Positions 49,311 through 52,080 of a stretch of DNA of 52,080 nucleotides are shown in pieces. Source of the stretch: Nitrospinota bacterium (lineage in GTDB: Bacteria > Nitrospinota_A > UBA7883). The stretch covers positions 1 through 52,080 of the forward strand of contig JAOUMU010000007.1 in the NCBI GenBank assembly GCA_029881335.1. The letters run 5' to 3'. The position numbers and the translations under genes are program-made. The notes under the pieces were generated by a model. That model was not told the origin of the DNA. It saw only the letters and a list, made by a program, of their open reading frames with translations, and made no database searches. How positions within the stretch are numbered: position 1 is the first letter of the stretch; each line of letters begins with the position of its first letter.

Positions 49311-49595
49311 ATGGATTTATCTCTTGTCGACGAGGTTGAGCAGAAGCTGGGATTGCTGTTTGAGAGGATAAACACTCTCAAGACAGAAAACCGCAGCCTG
49401 AAACAACAAATATACTCGTTAAAGACCAACCTGGAGCAGGCCAGGGCCACCACCACCGGCGGCGATGATATGCATAATAAATTCAAGCAGATGGTGGAGG
49501 AGCGGGAGCGCCTGATCATGGAACGGGAAGTAGTGCTCCACAAGGTGCGGGCGGCAATGGAGAAGCTGGACGAATTGTCCGAAGAGGAGGATTGA
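49311..49595 (+). CDS. zapB: ZapB-like coiled-coil cell-division protein
   Basis: The 94-residue protein is almost wholly coiled coil: DLSLVDEVEQKLGLLFERINTLKTENRSLKQQIYSLKTNLEQ, then MVEERERLIMEREVVLHKVRAAMEKLDELSEEED. Size and position one base before zapA agree with a ZapB-type partner linking ZapA to the Z-ring, though such short coils are hard to assign. ATG 49311 is preferred over a TTG at 49302. The stop overlaps the zapA ATG (TGATG). Confidence 0.75.
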   Translation: MDLSLVDEVEQKLGLLFERINTLKTENRSLKQQIYSLKTNLEQARATTTGGDDMHNKFKQMVEERERLIMEREVVLHKVRAAMEKLDELSEEED

Positions 49596-49930
49596 TGGCG
49601 CAAGAGGGAAAACGGGTCAGCGTCACTGTCTATGGGATGGAGCTTTCCATCGTCAGCTCCGAAGATCCCGCCAAGACCCGGCAATACGCCGAATATGTGG
49701 ACACGATGATGCGCCAGATCGCCTCCAGGATCGGGGGGCACACGGACCTTAGCCGCGTGGCGGTGCTGGCCTTGCTGCAGATGGCCCATGAGCTTTTCTC
49801 TCTGCGGGAAAAAACTGAACTGAGCGGAAAGGCTTATGACGCGAAGATGAAAAAGCTGCTGCGGGAGATGGACGCCGCCGTCAGCCTCAGTGGCGTGCAG
49901 ACCAGGATTGACAATACAGACCAGGAATGA
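49595..49930 (+). CDS. zapA: Cell division protein ZapA
   Basis: ZapA bundles FtsZ filaments. The 111-residue protein has the N-terminal domain VSVTVYGMELSIVSSEDPAKTRQYAEYVDTMMRQIA (family G-x-x-(Y/F)-x-(I/L) region) and a C-terminal helix LSRVAVLALLQMAHELFSLREK as dimer coil. ATG 49595 lies after GAGGAGG and overlaps the ZapB stop. In many bacteria zapA is followed by 6S RNA, but only 55 bases separate it from the next gene here, so no 6S RNA is present. Confidence 0.9.
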   Translation: MAQEGKRVSVTVYGMELSIVSSEDPAKTRQYAEYVDTMMRQIASRIGGHTDLSRVAVLALLQMAHELFSLREKTELSGKAYDAKMKKLLREMDAAVSLSGVQTRIDNTDQE

Positions 49931-49985
49931 CCTTCCAGGTCAATCGAAAGCTACCCTCAATTACCACGCCGTCTATAATTAAGGC

Positions 49986-51296
49986 ATGGAATATAAAAAT
50001 CTTCTCGCGCTGAAAAGGGAGATGGAGAAGTGCGTGCGATGCGCCGCCTGCCAGGCGGGATGCCCCACTTATGAAATATCGTTTTCAGAGACCTTGTCCG
50101 CCAGGGGGAGGATAAGGATAGCCAGGGCGTTGTTGTCCGGTGAACTGAAGCAGTCACCCAGAATAGCCGCTGACTTTGAGATGTGCCTCTCCTGCCTCAA
50201 ATGCGCGGAGGCCTGCCCGGCGAAGATAGACACAGTGGCGCTGTTCCAGGCGGCGCGGGCCGACCTGGCGGCGGCAGGCGGGATGGGCATCGTCAAAAAG
50301 CTGATCCTAAGACACGTATTGCCTTTTCCGAAGAGGCTCGATTTCATGGCAAAGCTGACCGGGCTGGCCGCTCTTTTTTATGCTACTGCGCCAAACGCCC
50401 TGGCGCGATTTCTACCATATTCGAGCCAGGGGCGCCGCAGGACCACTCCCCGCCTTTTGCGTGGGAACCTGCGCGGTCTGGTCCAACAGCGTCACCACCA
50501 GGGCCCGGCCAGGGGGGGAGCCTTAAGGAGGGTGGCGTATTTCAGCGGCTGCATGACAGACCTGGCTTATCCGGATACAGGGCTGAATGTCATGAGCCAG
50601 CTGGAAAAGGCTGGAGTGGAGGTGGTCTATCCGCAGGAGCAGGTGTGCTGCGGGGCGCCGGCATGGTTTGCTGGGGATAACGAGACTTCGCGCGAGCTGG
50701 CGGAGAAAAACGTGGAGGCGTTTTGTGATCTGGATGTGGACGCGATAGTGGTCTCCTGCGCCACTTGCGGTTCCATGCTCAGCCATGCGCTGCCGATGAT
50801 AATGGAGGGGGATAAACGCGCCGAGACTTTGGCGGTAAAGGTAATCGATTTCCAGAAGCTGCTGGTGGAGCTTGGAGCGGAAAAGGAGTTTGAAAAGTCC
50901 CCTGGTGGCGGAAAGCTGCGGGTGACCTACCATGACCCGTGCCACCTGAAGAGGGGGATGGGCGTGAGCGCCGAACCGAGAATATTGATAAAGAGCCTGC
51001 CGAATGTGGAATTCGTGGAAATGGCTGGCGCCGATGTCTGCTGTGGCGGGGCGGGGGCGTTCACGCTGGATCACCCGGAGCAATCGGCCCGGTTTGGACA
51101 GTTCAAGGCAAGGGCGGTGGAAGAGAGCGGGGTGGATATCGTGGTCACCGCCTGCCCCTCATGCCAGCTGCAATTAGCCGACGCATTGGCCAGGGCTGGG
51201 CTGGATACGCCGGTGATGAGTACGGCGGACCTGGTGGCCATGGTCACAAGTGACGGCGCCATGGTGGATGGTATGCATGGAGATAGTGATGATTAA
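49986..51296 (+). CDS. GlcF/LldF-like iron-sulfur and CCG-domain protein
   Basis: The 436-residue protein has two 4Fe-4S motifs at the N-terminus (CVRCAACQAGCP, CLSCLKCAEACP). Two CCG (heterodisulfide-reductase-like) domains follow: VCCGAPAW with CATCGSM, and CCGGAGAF with CPSC and HDPCHLKRG. This is the layout of the iron-sulfur subunit of glycolate oxidase (GlcF) or lactate dehydrogenases. No flavin subunit (GlcD) is in the window, so the substrate is open. It starts 55 bases after zapA. Confidence 0.88.
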   Translation: MEYKNLLALKREMEKCVRCAACQAGCPTYEISFSETLSARGRIRIARALLSGELKQSPRIAADFEMCLSCLKCAEACPAKIDTVALFQAARADLAAAGGMGIVKKLILRHVLPFPKRLDFMAKLTGLAALFYATAPNALARFLPYSSQGRRRTTPRLLRGNLRGLVQQRHHQGPARGGALRRVAYFSGCMTDLAYPDTGLNVMSQLEKAGVEVVYPQEQVCCGAPAWFAGDNETSRELAEKNVEAFCDLDVDAIVVSCATCGSMLSHALPMIMEGDKRAETLAVKVIDFQKLLVELGAEKEFEKSPGGGKLRVTYHDPCHLKRGMGVSAEPRILIKSLPNVEFVEMAGADVCCGGAGAFTLDHPEQSARFGQFKARAVEESGVDIVVTACPSCQLQLADALARAGLDTPVMSTADLVAMVTSDGAMVDGMHGDSDD

Positions 51297-51372
51297 CATA
51301 GGATAGGAATTGTTGCCATGGTTGTTTCGTTATTGATATTCCTGCTTTCGTAGCGTAGCGAGAAATATAAGA

Positions 51373-51884
51373 ATGACAGTCAGTTCGCGTCCGGAGGCCG
51401 TGGTCAGCCGCATGGAGCCCGGCCATTGGGAATCGGACGCGATGGTTTGCCTGGCCAGCAAGGCTGCGTTATACGCGCTGGTGGAGAGGAGTAGCAGGAT
51501 GACGTTCCTGACAAAGCTACCGGGAAAAACCGCCAGCCAGACCTCCAAATCGATCATTGAGCGCCTTAAGCCGCTTGACCCCAAGCTACGAAGGCGATTA
51601 CCTATGACAGCGGATCGGAGAACGCCAATCACCAGAAGGTGAACAAGGCGCTGGGGACGGACTCGTACTTCTGCGCCCCATATCATAGCTGGGAGAAGGG
51701 AACGGTGGAGAACACCATAGGCCTGGTGAGAAGATGGCTTCCGAAGAAAACAAACTTAACTCAGGTTGCCGATGATATGATCGTGAAGATTGAGGACTGG
51801 CTAAACCACAGGCCAAGAAAATGCCTGGGCTACAAAACGCCAGCGGAAGTATTCAATGAAACAAGCGTTGCCATTGCCGGTTGA
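51373..51884 (+). pseudogene. IS30-family transposase remnant with a frameshift
   Basis: The first part, RPEAVVSRMEPGHWESDAMVCL and ALVERSSRMTFLTKLPGKT, is the DDE integrase core of IS30 transposases. It lacks the N-terminal helix-turn-helix. At about 51591 the sequence CGAAGGCG should read CGAAAGGCG: one missing A shifts the frame. The other frame continues with AITYDSGSENANHQKV, FCAPYHSWEKGTVENTIG, and RKCLGYKTPAEVF up to the stop at 51884. It is thus a truncated and broken copy. Confidence 0.88.
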
Positions 51885-51910
51885 ATCCACGCGTGGGGTC
51901 CGGAACGAAA

Positions 51911-51940
51911 GACATGAACCTGTAAATAATTCTGTGTAAC
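51911..51940. repeat. Probable terminal inverted repeat of an IS256-family element
   Basis: GAACCTGTAAATAATTCTGTGTAAC next to the 3' end of an IS256-type transposase (minus strand) matches the ACACAGAATTATTTACA-type ends of that family. The other end lies outside the window. Confidence 0.45.
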
Positions 51941-51947
51941 TGCCCGA

Positions 51948-52080
51948 TTACACTTTTTGCGGCATCCTGTCGGCGAACTCGATCATGAATCTGTTCAGCG
52001 CAGGTTTCCAGTTTCTGATAGGCATCGTCCACCTCCTCGCCGCAGCGTTGATAGCCAAGTATACAACTTTCAGCGCAGAC
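51948..52080 (-). mobile_element. IS256-family transposase, C-terminal end (continues outside window)
   Basis: The minus-strand frame runs from the right edge to TAA at 51950-51948 and gives 43 residues: ALKVVYLAINAAARRWTM, then PIRNWKPALNRFMIEFADRM. This is the characteristic end of IS256 transposases (W-T-M-P-I-x-x-W-x-x-A-L-N-x-F). The rest of the gene lies to the right. Whether the copy is intact cannot be judged. Confidence 0.85.

Noticed and set aside
49931-49985. 6S RNA, which often follows zapA.
   Set aside because: Only 55 bases separate zapA from the glcF-like gene, too little for a 6S RNA.
1-52080. CRISPR arrays, toxin-antitoxin or restriction systems, prophage.
   Set aside because: No regularly spaced repeats and no recognisable phage, restriction or classical toxin-antitoxin genes were found by eye.

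Overview
The window looks like chromosomal DNA of a Gram-negative, oxygen-respiring bacterium, GC-rich by eye. It carries a heme-copper cytochrome c oxidase cluster with copper chaperones and heme A synthesis, a beta-barrel outer-membrane protein, exported proteins, ZapA/ZapB-type division genes, and siroheme decarboxylase genes (ahbA/ahbB) of the kind seen in Desulfobacterota, Nitrospirota and Nitrospinota-like lineages and in denitrifiers. No rRNA or other placement marker is present, so the lineage is inference.

Layout. 1-5.9 kb: end of a methyltransferase gene, an LPG-synthase-like membrane protein, folK, a deoxynucleoside kinase, an IS remnant touching the kinase stop codon, ridA, yicC, gmk, a SCO protein and a small membrane protein. 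6.2-12.4 kb: a strong promoter followed by coxC-sco-coxB-coxA, a terminator, then ctaA-ctaB and an unlisted 40-residue membrane protein. 12.6-15 kb: rarA, then a rhodanese-ferritin fusion on the minus strand. 15.1-20.7 kb (minus): a ten-gene sulfur-transfer operon, threonine synthase-like - MoaD/CysO-like carrier - MoeB-like E1 - two DsrE-fold proteins - CysM-like synthase - DsrH-like - TusA-like - NIL-domain protein - Rrf2 regulator. It has a good promoter whose -35 lies inside an inverted repeat. 21-24.7 kb (minus): a secreted Cys-containing protein, then ahbA-ahbB-pfkB-TM2-like-rsmD. 24.8-34.7 kb: a large GT-C-like membrane protein, an isoprenylcysteine-methyltransferase-like protein, udk-ubiB-phasin, a REC-GAF-GGDEF cyclase, plsY and a PqqD-like/Memo fusion.

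35-43 kb is more accessory: an orphan prepilin, a ferritin-like protein, a subtilase lacking a signal peptide together with a small separate protein resembling its prodomain, nagZ, a protoglobin-PsiE fusion, and an AT-richer MBOAT/SGNH O-acetylation pair. This is followed by debris of an adenylate cyclase gene and an IS3 element next to tRNA-Leu(CAG). 43.9-51.3 kb: glycosyltransferase - phospholipase D - sialidase, an outer-membrane protein with terminator, a c-type cytochrome, then zapB-like - zapA - glcF-like behind a near-consensus promoter. The right edge is an IS30 remnant broken by a one-base deletion and the tail of an IS256-family transposase.

No CRISPR array, prophage or classical defence island was seen. 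The best candidates for undescribed biology are the CysO-like sulfur operon (a carrier with residues after its GG and no visible JAMM peptidase), the subtilase/prodomain-like pair, and the protoglobin-PsiE fusion. Start codons were chosen by eye from Shine-Dalgarno sites and family lengths. Promoters were found by matching -35/-10 boxes by eye and are predictions.
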